Shown in pieces: positions 24,925-33,274 of a DNA stretch of 40,956 nucleotides (positions within the stretch are counted from its first letter, which is position 1; the number at the start of each line of letters is the position of its first letter). The stretch is from an uncultured Cryomorphaceae bacterium (GTDB lineage: Bacteria; Bacteroidota; Bacteroidia; Flavobacteriales; Schleiferiaceae), in contig CAJWXO010000001.1 in NCBI GenBank assembly GCA_913049755.1, positions 1 to 40,956 on the forward strand. The letters are read 5' to 3'. Under the pieces are notes generated by a model that was not told the origin of the DNA, did not search any database, and saw nothing but the letters and a program-made list of their open reading frames with translations. The translations under genes and the position numbers were made by a program.

Positions 24925-25985
24925 TGAGTGAAAAAAAGAATTTGCGCAGCCTTTCAAAGGAAGATCTTCAAGGTGTTTTTAGAGATTGGGGCGAGCCAGA
25001 TTTTAGAGCGGATCAAGTCTATGACTGGATTTGGGCAAAAGGTGTCAAAAGTATTGAGGATATGCGAAATATCCCTAAGCAGATAATCTCACGCTTAAAT
25101 AAAATTTACTTCATTAGACCAATTGCATTTGATAATATTCAAAAGAGTTCTGATGGCACCATAAAGAATGCGGTTCTTTTGCGAGATGGATTAATTGTTG
25201 AGTCTGTCTTAATTCCAACTGATAAAAGAATAACTGCATGTGTTTCAAGTCAAGTAGGCTGCAGTTTAAATTGTGCCTTTTGCGCAACGGCGAAGCTGAA
25301 AAGAATGCGAAACCTAGATCCTGATGAAATATATGATCAGGTTTTATCTATTCATAACCAAGGGATACAAGATTTTGGCAGGCCACTTACAAATATTGTT
25401 TTTATGGGGATGGGTGAGCCACTAATGAATTATAAGAATGTTTTGACGGCAATTAACAAAATAACTGAACCAGAAGGGCTGAACTTCTCTCCCCGGAGGA
25501 TTACATTAAGCACAGTAGGACTGCCTAAAATGATTAAACGATTGGCTGATGATAAAGTTAAATTTCATCTCGCTGTCAGTCTGCATTCAGCAAGAGATGA
25601 CGTTAGGTCTACCATGATGCCGATAAATGACTCTGCTCCGTTAAAGGAATTAACAGAATCATTGGATTATTGGTACAAAATGACAAGGAGAAAGATAACT
25701 TTTGAATATGTAGTTTGGAAGGGGATAAATGACAAAGTTGAAGATATAAAAGCTCTTGTAGCCCTTTGTAAACGGATCCCTTCGAAGGTTAATTTAATTG
25801 AGTATAATGCTATTGGAGACGATAGATTTCAGCAAGCAGATGAGAAGACTATTGATGCTTATCAATTTGCTTTGAATCAAAATGGGGTTTCTGTACATGT
25901 CAGGAAATCTAGAGGTAAAGACATAGATGCCGCGTGTGGGCAATTAGCGAATAAAAGTGATAATACAGTCTCAAAGGAAATATAA
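24924..25985 (+). CDS. rlmN: Dual-specificity 23S rRNA/tRNA C2-methyltransferase
   Basis: The 353-residue radical SAM enzyme methylates C2 of adenosine 2503 in 23S rRNA and adenosine 37 in some tRNAs. The cluster motif CSLNCAFC gives C113, C117 and C120. Both mechanistic cysteines are present: C106 in ACVSSQVGC, and C338 in DIDAACGQL near the C-terminus. MGMGEPLMNY and ITLSTVGLPKMI are further family motifs. Lacking resistance-type Cfr features, it is RlmN. It starts on the last base of the preceding stop codon. The enzyme needs reducing power, which the ferredoxin and reductase encoded 1.5-3.5 kb downstream might supply. Confidence 0.96.
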   Translation: MSEKKNLRSLSKEDLQGVFRDWGEPDFRADQVYDWIWAKGVKSIEDMRNIPKQIISRLNKIYFIRPIAFDNIQKSSDGTIKNAVLLRDGLIVESVLIPTDKRITACVSSQVGCSLNCAFCATAKLKRMRNLDPDEIYDQVLSIHNQGIQDFGRPLTNIVFMGMGEPLMNYKNVLTAINKITEPEGLNFSPRRITLSTVGLPKMIKRLADDKVKFHLAVSLHSARDDVRSTMMPINDSAPLKELTESLDYWYKMTRRKITFEYVVWKGINDKVEDIKALVALCKRIPSKVNLIEYNAIGDDRFQQADEKTIDAYQFALNQNGVSVHVRKSRGKDIDAACGQLANKSDNTVSKEI

Positions 25986-25987
25986 AA

Positions 25988-26019
25988 TTGAATAGTTCCA
26001 TTACACATGCGTAATTTTG
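25988..26019 (+). promoter_or_regulatory. Promoter of mrp
   Basis: TTG at 25988-25990, a 21-base spacer and TAATTTTG at 26012-26019 match the Bacteroidota consensus fully. The box ends seven bases before the ATG at 26027, so the leader is predicted to be about three bases. Confidence 0.7.
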
Positions 26020-26026
26020 ATTTTAT

Positions 26027-27166
26027 ATGTTGACAAAAGCTAAAATTCAAGAAGCGTTAGGTGAAATTGAAAATGCTTCTGGAAAAGGGTTATTAATTCA
26101 GGCTAATGGGCTGCGAAATATTCAGATTCTTGGTAATGAAGTTGTTGTAGATGTGATCTGCGATAGTCCTGTTTTACATCAGAAAAAGAAGTTTGAAGTT
26201 TCGATTTTACAAGCAATTCATGCTAAAGTAGACGTGAAATTACAGGTTAAAATAAACTTAATAATTGAAGCTCCTGAAAAGCCAGGAAAAGATCAAATTA
26301 AGGGTAAACCAATTCCTGGGGTTCAACATGTCATTGCTGTAGCTTCCGGTAAGGGTGGAGTTGGTAAGTCGACTGTTACCTCTAATATGGCAGTTACATT
26401 ATCAAAAATGGGATTTCAGGTTGGGATTTTAGATGCTGATATTTATGGCCCAAGCATGCCATTAATGATGGACCTTGTTAGTGATAGGCCAGGCGGGATC
26501 GAAGTAGATGGAGTCAGGAAAATGGAGCCTGTAGAGTCTTATGGTGTTAAGGTAATGTCAATAGGTTTTTTTGCAGGTACAGATCAGGCAGTAGTTTGGA
26601 GAGGACCAATGGCAACAAAAGCATTAAATCAGATGATATCTGAGACATTTTGGGGTGACCTTGACTTTTTACTAATAGACCTTCCTCCTGGAACAGGGGA
26701 TATACATTTAAGTATGGTTCAAGCGTTACCTATTACAGGAGCAATAGTTGTTAGTACTCCCCAGCCTATTGCTTTAGCGGATGCAAGAAAAGGAGTTGGA
26801 ATGTTTCAGATGGAGGCAATAAATGTCCCAGTGTTGGGAATAATAGAGAATATGTCATACTTTACCCCAGATGAGTTGCCGGAAAATAAATATTATTTAT
26901 TCGGCAAAGAAGGAGCTCAAGATTTGGCCAATGAAATACAGGTTCCATTTTTAGGTGAATTGCCGATTATTCAGAGTATTCGGGAAGCTAGCGATGTTGG
27001 ACATCCTGCCGCCTTGCAACTTGAAGGAGAGGTGCCATTAGCTTTTGAAAAAATAATTCAGAATATCATGGTTTCTCTTGCGAACAGAGTGGAGAATCTT
27101 CCCCCATCAGAAGCTGTAAGAATTACAACAATGGCAGGATGTCAGACATCAAAACGAGAAGTATGA
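26027..27166 (+). CDS. Mrp/NBP35-type iron-sulfur carrier ATPase
   Basis: The 379-residue product has an N-terminal MIP18/DUF59-like domain (about 1-85) and a P-loop ATPase domain with a deviant Walker A GKGGVGKST (108-116), DADIYGPSMP and LLIDLPPGTGD. Family members (Mrp/ApbC) bind and transfer Fe-S clusters to target proteins. The usual C-terminal CxxC that bridges a cluster in the dimer is absent; the equivalent region reads NMSYFTPDELPENKYYLFG, which I recall as common in Bacteroidota members. Its stop overlaps the next gene, a NifU-type scaffold, by ATGA, a strong sign of joint function in cluster assembly. Confidence 0.93.
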   Translation: MLTKAKIQEALGEIENASGKGLLIQANGLRNIQILGNEVVVDVICDSPVLHQKKKFEVSILQAIHAKVDVKLQVKINLIIEAPEKPGKDQIKGKPIPGVQHVIAVASGKGGVGKSTVTSNMAVTLSKMGFQVGILDADIYGPSMPLMMDLVSDRPGGIEVDGVRKMEPVESYGVKVMSIGFFAGTDQAVVWRGPMATKALNQMISETFWGDLDFLLIDLPPGTGDIHLSMVQALPITGAIVVSTPQPIALADARKGVGMFQMEAINVPVLGIIENMSYFTPDELPENKYYLFGKEGAQDLANEIQVPFLGELPIIQSIREASDVGHPAALQLEGEVPLAFEKIIQNIMVSLANRVENLPPSEAVRITTMAGCQTSKREV

Positions 27167-27405
27167 GTGATATAAAAGATAGAATAGAATCAGCATTACA
27201 GGAAATCAGACCATTTCTTCAAAATGACGGTGGCGATATAAAACTTCACAGTGTTATTGATGATGTTGAGGTTAGAGTGGTTTTACAAGGGGCTTGTTTA
27301 GGCTGCTCAGTTAATAAAATGACTCTAAAAAATGGAGTAGAGGTGGCAATAAAGAAATTTGCTCCTGAAATCCAAAGAGTTATTCATGTAACTGATCAGT
27401 CTTAA
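27163..27405 (+). CDS. NifU C-terminal-domain Fe-S scaffold
   Basis: The 80-residue product is a single NifU/Nfu domain with RPFLQNDGGDIKLHSV, then VVLQGACLGCSVNKMTLKNGVE, where the CxxC pair binds a cluster between two subunits. Such proteins carry Fe-S clusters to apo-proteins. ATG 27163 is chosen because it gives an ATGA overlap with the mrp stop and starts MSDIKDRI. An in-frame ATG at 27139 would add eight residues that repeat MSDIK, deeper inside mrp. Confidence 0.93.
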   Translation: MSDIKDRIESALQEIRPFLQNDGGDIKLHSVIDDVEVRVVLQGACLGCSVNKMTLKNGVEVAIKKFAPEIQRVIHVTDQS

Positions 27406-27437
27406 TTAAGCATTTTTTTATGTCATTAAAATAAAAA

Positions 27438-28493
27438 ATGGTTAGAACGGATATATTAATTATTGGTGCTGGTCCTGTTGGCTTATTTACTGTTTTTGAA
27501 GCGGGTCTTTTGAAGATGAAATGTCATCTTATTGATGTTTTACCGAAACCGGGAGGTCAATGTTCAGAGCTTTATCCAAAAAAACCTATCTATGATATCC
27601 CTGGATATCCAGAAATTCTTGCAGATGACTTAACAAATAAATTATTAGAGCAGTGTAAACAGTTTGAGCCGGGATTTACTCTTGGTGAGCGGGCAGAAAG
27701 TTTGAATCGTGAAGAAGATGGTTCTTTTACTGTTATTACAAATAAAGGGACTGTCCATAAGGCCCCTGTTGTTGTTATCGCCGGAGGACTCGGGAGTTTT
27801 GAGCCAAGGAAACCAAATATCCCGATCATTGAAAAGTTTGAGAATAAAGGAGTTAATTATTTCATCCAAGATCCAGAAGTTTTTCGAGATAAAAAGGTGG
27901 CTATTGCTGGCGGTGGAGATTCAGCATTGGATTGGACTATTATTTTGTCTGAAATCGCTTCGGAAGTTACTTTAATTCATAGAAGTAATGAGTTTCGAGG
28001 AGCGTTAAGTTCCGTAGAGAAAGTTCAACAGTTAAAAGATGCAAATCGCATTAATGTTAAAACCATGGCACAGGTTGTCGATTTGAAGGGATTAGAGCAT
28101 CTTGAGTCTATACTAATCGATCAATCAAATCATCCTCAAGAGGAGCTCGTCGTAGATCATTTCATACCATTATTTGGCCTCTTACCCAAATTAGGTCCAA
28201 TTTCGAATTGGGGACTTGAGATTGAAAAAAACGCAATCAAAGTCAATAATTCTTTAGATTATCAAACAAATATTCAAGGTGTTTTTGCAGTAGGCGATGT
28301 AAACACTTATGCAGGTAAGTTAAAATTAATTTTATGTGGTTTTCATGAAGCAACAGTCATGTGCCAGTATGCTTTTAAAATTATAAACCCAGAAAAAAAA
28401 TTCCTATTGAAATACACCACAGTAACTGGAGTCAATGGATTTGATGGCAGTTCTAAATCAACCCCAAAGTCAATTGTAAAAAAAATACAATAG
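27438..28493 (+). CDS. Ferredoxin-NAD(P)H reductase, thioredoxin-reductase-like type
   Basis: The 351-residue flavoprotein has an N-terminal FAD-binding Rossmann motif (IIGAGPVGLFTVFEAG), the GGQCSELYPKKPIYDIPGYP segment, a second Rossmann motif for NAD(P)H (AIAGGGDSALDW) and a C-terminal FAD contact (GVFAVGDVNTYAGKLKLI). It lacks the redox CxxC of true thioredoxin reductases, which points to the homodimeric YumC/FNR type that passes electrons to ferredoxin. Its TAG stop shares a base with the GTG start of a 2Fe-2S ferredoxin gene, the obvious partner. A 32-base gap separates it from the NifU-type gene. Confidence 0.93.
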   Translation: MVRTDILIIGAGPVGLFTVFEAGLLKMKCHLIDVLPKPGGQCSELYPKKPIYDIPGYPEILADDLTNKLLEQCKQFEPGFTLGERAESLNREEDGSFTVITNKGTVHKAPVVVIAGGLGSFEPRKPNIPIIEKFENKGVNYFIQDPEVFRDKKVAIAGGGDSALDWTIILSEIASEVTLIHRSNEFRGALSSVEKVQQLKDANRINVKTMAQVVDLKGLEHLESILIDQSNHPQEELVVDHFIPLFGLLPKLGPISNWGLEIEKNAIKVNNSLDYQTNIQGVFAVGDVNTYAGKLKLILCGFHEATVMCQYAFKIINPEKKFLLKYTTVTGVNGFDGSSKSTPKSIVKKIQ

Positions 28494-28828
28494 TGGATAA
28501 GACAACTGTCAAAATATACATTACTGACAGATCGGGGTTAAGCCACGCAATTAAGGCTCCAACTGATATGTCAATGAACTTAATGGAAGTCATTCGTTCT
28601 TATGAATTGGAAGACGATGGTACTGTCGGTATATGCGGCGGTATGTCAATGTGCGCTTCTTGTCAATGCTATATTGATTCTTCTCATGAACTAAAAAGCC
28701 CATCTCAAGACGAGAAATTGATGCTTTCAGAGGCATTTAATATTAGAGAGAATAGTAGACTATCATGTCAGATTTTTATTTCTGACCATCTTGATGGTTT
28801 AAAACTCACAATTGCTCCTGCCGAATAG
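28493..28828 (+). CDS. 2Fe-2S ferredoxin, GTG start
   Basis: The 111-residue product is an adrenodoxin-like ferredoxin. The four cluster cysteines are C48, C54, C57 and C92 (C-x5-C-x2-C...C), set in GICGGMSMCASC and RLSCQI. It begins with GTG at 28493, overlapping the TAG stop of the reductase by one base. The first ATG lies at residue 26, inside the fold, so GTG must be the start. The coupling indicates near one-to-one production with its reductase. It likely serves cytoplasmic Fe-S assembly or radical SAM enzymes. Confidence 0.93.
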   Translation: MDKTTVKIYITDRSGLSHAIKAPTDMSMNLMEVIRSYELEDDGTVGICGGMSMCASCQCYIDSSHELKSPSQDEKLMLSEAFNIRENSRLSCQIFISDHLDGLKLTIAPAE

Positions 28829-28871
28829 TTGTTAAAAATGATAGAGTTCTTTTAAAAAAGAAGGATGCTAT

Positions 28872-28879
28872 TATCTTTG
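28872..28879 (+). promoter_or_regulatory. -7 box upstream of the YebC-family gene
   Basis: TATCTTTG matches TAnnTTTG exactly, with no clear -33 TTG. It predicts a leader of about 75 bases before ATG 28958. That leader contains a weak hairpin with arms TCTCTT (28897-28902) and AAGAGA (28919-28924). Confidence 0.4.
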
Positions 28880-28957
28880 GTTCAATTCAGCTGATATCTC
28901 TTTTTTTTTAAAAGCAAGAAGAGAAAACAGGTAATATTTCATCCAACCAGAATTAAT

Positions 28958-29683
28958 ATGGGACGAGCATTTGAATATAGGAAAGCGAGAAAAATGAAAC
29001 GGTGGTCATCAATGGCTAAAGTGTTCACCAGAATTTCAAAGGACATAATAATGGCCGTAAAGGAAAACGGCCCTAGCCCTGAGGCCAATAGTCGTTTAAA
29101 GGCATTAATTCAAAATGCTAGAGATGCTAATATGCCAAAAGACAATGTCGAAAGAGCTATAAAGCGTGCTGTGTCAAGAGATCAAGCAGATTATAAAGAA
29201 GTTGTTTATGAGGGCTACGCTCCTCATGGCGTCGCAGTAATTGTGGAAACTGCCACAGATAATAATACTCGAACTGTTGCTAATGTTCGATCTTATTTCA
29301 ATAAGTGCAATGGAAGTCTGGGAACAAGTGGAAGTGTGGAATTCATGTTCGAAAGAAAATGTTACTTTAAAATAGTTCAAGAAAAAATTGACCTTGAGGA
29401 ATTTGAATTTGAAATGATTGATTTTGGAGTTGAGGAAATATTTCAAGAATATGACGGAGACAAGGAGATAAAATCATTAATGATTTATGCTCCATTTTCA
29501 GATTTTGGATCTATCACAAAGGCCTTAGAGGAGAGAGGCCATGAGATTCTAAATTCTGGTTTCGAGAGAATCCCTATGGACACAAAAAAAATGAATACAG
29601 ATCAACACGAAGAAGTTGAAAAATTGCTTGAAAAAATTGAAGAGGATGAAGATGTGCAGGCTGTTTACCATAATATGATATGA
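28958..29683 (+). CDS. YebC/PmpR-family protein
   Basis: The 241-residue product begins MGRAFEYRKARKMKRWSSMAK, close to the family signature, and continues with FTRISKDIIMAVKENGPSPEANSRL and NMPKDNVERAIKRA. It also shows the mid-domain YEGYAPHGVAVIVETATDNNTRT and GSVEFMFERK. Family members act as transcription regulators or, for YebC proper, as translation factors that help ribosomes stalled at proline runs; sequence alone does not separate these. Its stop overlaps the S9 peptidase start (ATGA). Confidence 0.93.
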   Translation: MGRAFEYRKARKMKRWSSMAKVFTRISKDIIMAVKENGPSPEANSRLKALIQNARDANMPKDNVERAIKRAVSRDQADYKEVVYEGYAPHGVAVIVETATDNNTRTVANVRSYFNKCNGSLGTSGSVEFMFERKCYFKIVQEKIDLEEFEFEMIDFGVEEIFQEYDGDKEIKSLMIYAPFSDFGSITKALEERGHEILNSGFERIPMDTKKMNTDQHEEVEKLLEKIEEDEDVQAVYHNMI

Positions 29684-32529
29684 TGCTTAAAAATTTAATA
29701 TTCATCACGATTTGTTTAACACTTCCAGCGATGGCTCAGACAGCTGTTAAGTCTTCTTTAAGCCATCAAGACTATGATTCTTGGGAAAGAATAAGTGATT
29801 ATGGAATAAGTGATAATGGTAGATATGCCTATGCGACAATAAACCCTCAAGTTGGTGATGGAAGCTCTGTTTTATTTGATCTTAAAACAGGAAGAGAAAT
29901 CGCAAGATGGGAAAGAGCTTTTCAGTTAAATTTTTTGCCTAACTCAGGATCTGTAATTTTTTCTGTTAAACCCTCTTTTTTAGAAAATCGGTCTATGAAA
30001 TTACGAAAGGTAAAGAACGAAAATATGCTTCAAAACCAATGTGTTTTAGCTTTTCTAGTTGATGATAAAATTATAGGTTTAGATACTCTAGGTTCTGTAT
30101 CTAGATTTGAAATAGATTTTGGTAAAATGGATACAGGCATTGATATTTTTGCCATTGAACGCCCTTCATTTAAAAAGGAAAAAGCAAAATTAAGTTTATA
30201 TACTGTTAGGGTTAATAAATCAAAACAAAATTATCTAATAGATTCAAATCATACCTGGGAAAATACTATTGAGTGGGGTTTTGCGGAGAATAAAATTACA
30301 AATAGTGCATTATATGTTGTCCTTGAAAATCCAAAAAACAGCACACAATCTTTAATCTATAATCCATTAAAAAAGGATTCTTTAATTGATGTTGGAGCGG
30401 TGTTTGAGTCTATTGCTTTTGGGAATAGAAAATCCCCCGAAATAGCAGATCATATTTTTTATACAAAAAAAATAAGGGTCGATGATGATTATACTTCACT
30501 TTGGCAAGCTGGATTCGATGACAATAAGAAGCTATGCCGAAGGATGATAGCAGAAGTTAATTCTCCAGGGCTTCCTCCAGGAAATTATCCCAGCTCAAAA
30601 GGTCAGATTAAAATTGACAATGGCGGTCTTTATTTTTATTATCATAGCTCTTTTAATCCTGTAGAGTGGGATGATAGCACTTCTTTAAAAGAAGAAAGAG
30701 CAGAATTAGATGTTTGGTCTTGGAATGAGAAACAGATTCAGACACAACAGGCAAGAAGGTTTAAACGGGAAAAGCAACCTCAATACTTGGCCTATTATTC
30801 TTTTAAGAATAATAGTATCCGTTGTATTGGGAACCCTAAGTTTCCAAATGTGGTATTTGATGAAAATCATAATCATAATTGGGCAGTAAGACATTCTCAA
30901 AAGCCTTATCAGAGGCAATATTCATATGATGTACAACTCCCTTATGATTTGGAATTTTTCTCATTAACCAATGGTGAATCATTAAAAATTGGAGATTCAC
31001 TGATTCTTGCCAGACCTCCAACAATGAATCCTGGTGGGACTGCTGTTGCTTACTATCGAATGGATAAGCGGTTTTGGGAAATAGCGTTTATTGATAGTTC
31101 TCTATTTGGGGAAACTATTGTAAAACGAGTTGAAGTTCCAATATCAAAACCTGTATGGAATGAAGAGCACGATAGCCCTTCTTACCCATATCCATACGGC
31201 TCTCCTGGATGGTTGTCATCTGGAGATTTGGTCGTTTATGACGCATATGATATTTGGGGATTTAATTATAAAACCAGGGAGTTAGAGGATCTCACAAATT
31301 CTTCTGGTCGTAATACTGAATCTCGAATGCGAGTTTTGAATTTAGAGCCTGAAATTGATGAGTATCTAAACCTTAAAAAAGGTATCGATAATAGCAATCG
31401 AACTCTTACTATTCAAACTTTTCATGAGCCTTCAAAATCCTCAGGGATAATGATGCTTGATTTGGAGAGTAAAAGGTTTAATACTTTGTCTTATGGCAAC
31501 TTTAAGAACACTCGCTTTCGTCGAGCGAAATACGCAAACTACTTTTTGTTCTCTCAAGAAACTGTTGAGTCATCCCCTAATTTATTCAGTTATAATCTAA
31601 TTGAAGACTCAGCTTTTGAGAGGGGAAATCAGTCTTTAAGGCTGACCAATTTGAATCCTCAGCAGGATAGTTTCATTTGGCCAAAAGTTGAAATGATCAA
31701 CTACCGGGCTTTTGGGAAAAAGATGCAAGGGTTACTTTACACCCCAGAAAACTTAAGTTCTGATCAAAGTTTGCCAATGATCGTTTATTTCTATGAGTCT
31801 TATTCGGATAGGCTCCACGATTATAAAACACCTGCGCCGAGTGCTTCAACAATAAATGTTACTTGGTTTGTCAGTAATGGCTATGCAGTCTTTATTCCAG
31901 ATATCATTTACAAAGAAGGGCAACCAGGAATGAGTGCATTAAAGTGCATTAATAGAGGCGTTGATCGAGTCTTAAAAGTCCATAAAATAATTGATCCTAA
32001 GCGAATAGGAATCCAAGGTCAAAGTTGGGGCGGGTATCAAACGGCTTTCGTTATTACTAGAACAGACCGTTATGCATGTGCCATGGCTGGAGCTCCCGTG
32101 AGCAATATGTTTTCTGCTTATGGAGGAATTCGGTATGGAAGTGGGATGTCTCGACAATTTCAGTATGAAAAGACTCAAAGTCGAATCGGTGCAACTCCAT
32201 GGCGTCGATTCGATTTGTATAAAAAAAACTCTCCGGTATTCTTTGCAGATAATGTAGATACGCCACTTATGATAATGCATAATGATCAGGATGGAGCAGT
32301 CCCATTTACTCAAGGTATAGAGTTGTTTATGGCACTACGTAGATTAGAAAAGCCCGTTTGGATGTTAGTATATAACGGCGAGCAGCATAATTTAAAAAAG
32401 CGTGCTAATCGATTAGATTTGTCAAACCGTATGGGGCAATTTTTTGATCATTATCTTAAGAGCTCATCAAAGCCAGACTGGATGTCAAAAGGAAGACCTT
32501 TAACCGAGAAACCAATTCAAAAAAAATAA
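29680..32529 (+). CDS. Exported prolyl-oligopeptidase-family (S9) peptidase
   Basis: The 949-residue product has a signal peptide (to about residue 21, LPAMA-Q), an N-terminal beta-propeller of about 650 residues and a C-terminal alpha/beta hydrolase domain. The catalytic triad is visible: Ser 782 in GQSWGGYQTA, an Asp in NDQDGAVPF (869-875, probably Asp 871) and His 903 in GEQHNLKK. Such enzymes cut short peptides, usually in the periplasm. The start codon overlaps the YebC-family stop by four bases; a second ATG follows directly and either may be used. Two rhodanese genes follow within nine bases in total. Confidence 0.93.
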   Translation: MMLKNLIFITICLTLPAMAQTAVKSSLSHQDYDSWERISDYGISDNGRYAYATINPQVGDGSSVLFDLKTGREIARWERAFQLNFLPNSGSVIFSVKPSFLENRSMKLRKVKNENMLQNQCVLAFLVDDKIIGLDTLGSVSRFEIDFGKMDTGIDIFAIERPSFKKEKAKLSLYTVRVNKSKQNYLIDSNHTWENTIEWGFAENKITNSALYVVLENPKNSTQSLIYNPLKKDSLIDVGAVFESIAFGNRKSPEIADHIFYTKKIRVDDDYTSLWQAGFDDNKKLCRRMIAEVNSPGLPPGNYPSSKGQIKIDNGGLYFYYHSSFNPVEWDDSTSLKEERAELDVWSWNEKQIQTQQARRFKREKQPQYLAYYSFKNNSIRCIGNPKFPNVVFDENHNHNWAVRHSQKPYQRQYSYDVQLPYDLEFFSLTNGESLKIGDSLILARPPTMNPGGTAVAYYRMDKRFWEIAFIDSSLFGETIVKRVEVPISKPVWNEEHDSPSYPYPYGSPGWLSSGDLVVYDAYDIWGFNYKTRELEDLTNSSGRNTESRMRVLNLEPEIDEYLNLKKGIDNSNRTLTIQTFHEPSKSSGIMMLDLESKRFNTLSYGNFKNTRFRRAKYANYFLFSQETVESSPNLFSYNLIEDSAFERGNQSLRLTNLNPQQDSFIWPKVEMINYRAFGKKMQGLLYTPENLSSDQSLPMIVYFYESYSDRLHDYKTPAPSASTINVTWFVSNGYAVFIPDIIYKEGQPGMSALKCINRGVDRVLKVHKIIDPKRIGIQGQSWGGYQTAFVITRTDRYACAMAGAPVSNMFSAYGGIRYGSGMSRQFQYEKTQSRIGATPWRRFDLYKKNSPVFFADNVDTPLMIMHNDQDGAVPFTQGIELFMALRRLEKPVWMLVYNGEQHNLKKRANRLDLSNRMGQFFDHYLKSSSKPDWMSKGRPLTEKPIQKK

Positions 32530-32535
32530 GTAAAT

Positions 32536-32814
32536 ATGAATATTCAAGAAGCAATAAATCATCCTGACTCCACGATATTAGATGTTAGAAGAGAAGATGA
32601 ATTTGAAGAAGGGCATGTCCCAAATTCAATAAATATTCCTCTTCATGATATTCCGGATAATATTGATCGTATCAAAAAAATGTCAACCCCATTAGTCCTA
32701 TGCTGCAAGTCTGGGGGAAGAAGTGGTCAGGCTCTTTTACTTCTCAAGTCTCAAGGATTGTCTGAATTGCAAAATGGAGGTGGCTACACAGATGTTTTGA
32801 AACTCAAAAAATAA
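32536..32814 (+). CDS. Cytoplasmic single-domain rhodanese
   Basis: The 92-residue product is one rhodanese domain: ILDVRREDEFEEGHVPNSINIP, then the active-site loop CKSGGRS with Cys 57, and a closing GGGYTDVLKL. Rhodaneses carry a persulfide sulfur on this cysteine and donate it to acceptors such as cyanide, thiol or enzyme partners. No signal peptide is present, so it is cytoplasmic. It starts six bases after the S9 peptidase and two bases before a second rhodanese with an export signal. Confidence 0.92.
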   Translation: MNIQEAINHPDSTILDVRREDEFEEGHVPNSINIPLHDIPDNIDRIKKMSTPLVLCCKSGGRSGQALLLLKSQGLSELQNGGGYTDVLKLKK

Positions 32815-32816
32815 AT

Positions 32817-33254
32817 ATGTTCAGCATTAAATTTTTAAAATATCAAATTTCAAGACCCTATTTATTTACTCTGTTGATTTATACATCTCTTTTATGCTCT
32901 TGTAATTCATTTGATAGGGTTAATATGAATTCGGAGGTTAGGATCTCGGAGGAGTTAACACCATCTCAGTTTGAGATATATATTCAAGATAATCATTTGA
33001 TTGATGTAAGAACACCAGAGGAAGTAGATCAGGGAATTATAGAGGGAGCCATAACGATAAATTATTACGATAACGATTTTGTTCAGCAATTGGATTCTTT
33101 GTTCGGCGACAATAAGTCTCAGGAGATCTATCTGTATTGCCGTAGTGGGGGTCGTAGTCTCAAAGCTTTAAATGTTCTAAAGCGATATGGGTTTTCAAAT
33201 GTTCATCACCTCAAAGGTGGAATAAGATCTTGGAGTATATTCAAGGGAAAATAA
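32817..33254 (+). CDS. Exported rhodanese, probable lipoprotein
   Basis: The 145-residue product has an N-terminal membrane-targeting segment ending in a possible lipobox (SLLCSC, Cys 27 or Cys 29), then a rhodanese domain (about 48-145) with LIDVRTPEEVDQGIIEGA and the active-site loop CRSGGRS (Cys 108). It ends HHLKGGIRSW. It should sit on the periplasmic face, in contrast with the cytoplasmic rhodanese two bases upstream. The pair may handle sulfane sulfur on both sides of the inner membrane; that is inference. Confidence 0.88.
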   Translation: MFSIKFLKYQISRPYLFTLLIYTSLLCSCNSFDRVNMNSEVRISEELTPSQFEIYIQDNHLIDVRTPEEVDQGIIEGAITINYYDNDFVQQLDSLFGDNKSQEIYLYCRSGGRSLKALNVLKRYGFSNVHHLKGGIRSWSIFKGK

Positions 33255-33258
33255 AAGC

Positions 33259-33274
33259 GTAATTATGGAATTAC
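33259..33274. terminator. Hairpin between convergent stops
   Basis: GTAATT-ATGG-AATTAC has perfect six-base arms. It lies in the 16-base space between the exported rhodanese and the convergent SPOR-like gene, covering the latter's stop codon. It could act as a weak bidirectional terminator. Confidence 0.35.

Noticed and set aside
27401..27419. CTTAATTAAG followed by a T run after the NifU-type gene as an intrinsic terminator
   Set aside because: The stem is five AT-rich base pairs with no loop, too weak; the following reductase gene is only 32 bases away and probably cotranscribed.
28847..28862. TTCTTTT-AA-AAAAGAA after the ferredoxin gene as a terminator
   Set aside because: AT-only palindrome with a single G:C pair per arm and no downstream T run; it could occur by chance in AT-rich sequence.
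31972..32313. Minus-strand open frame of 113 codons inside the S9 peptidase gene
   Set aside because: It lies opposite the conserved catalytic domain of a clear protein-coding gene and its translation resembles no family.
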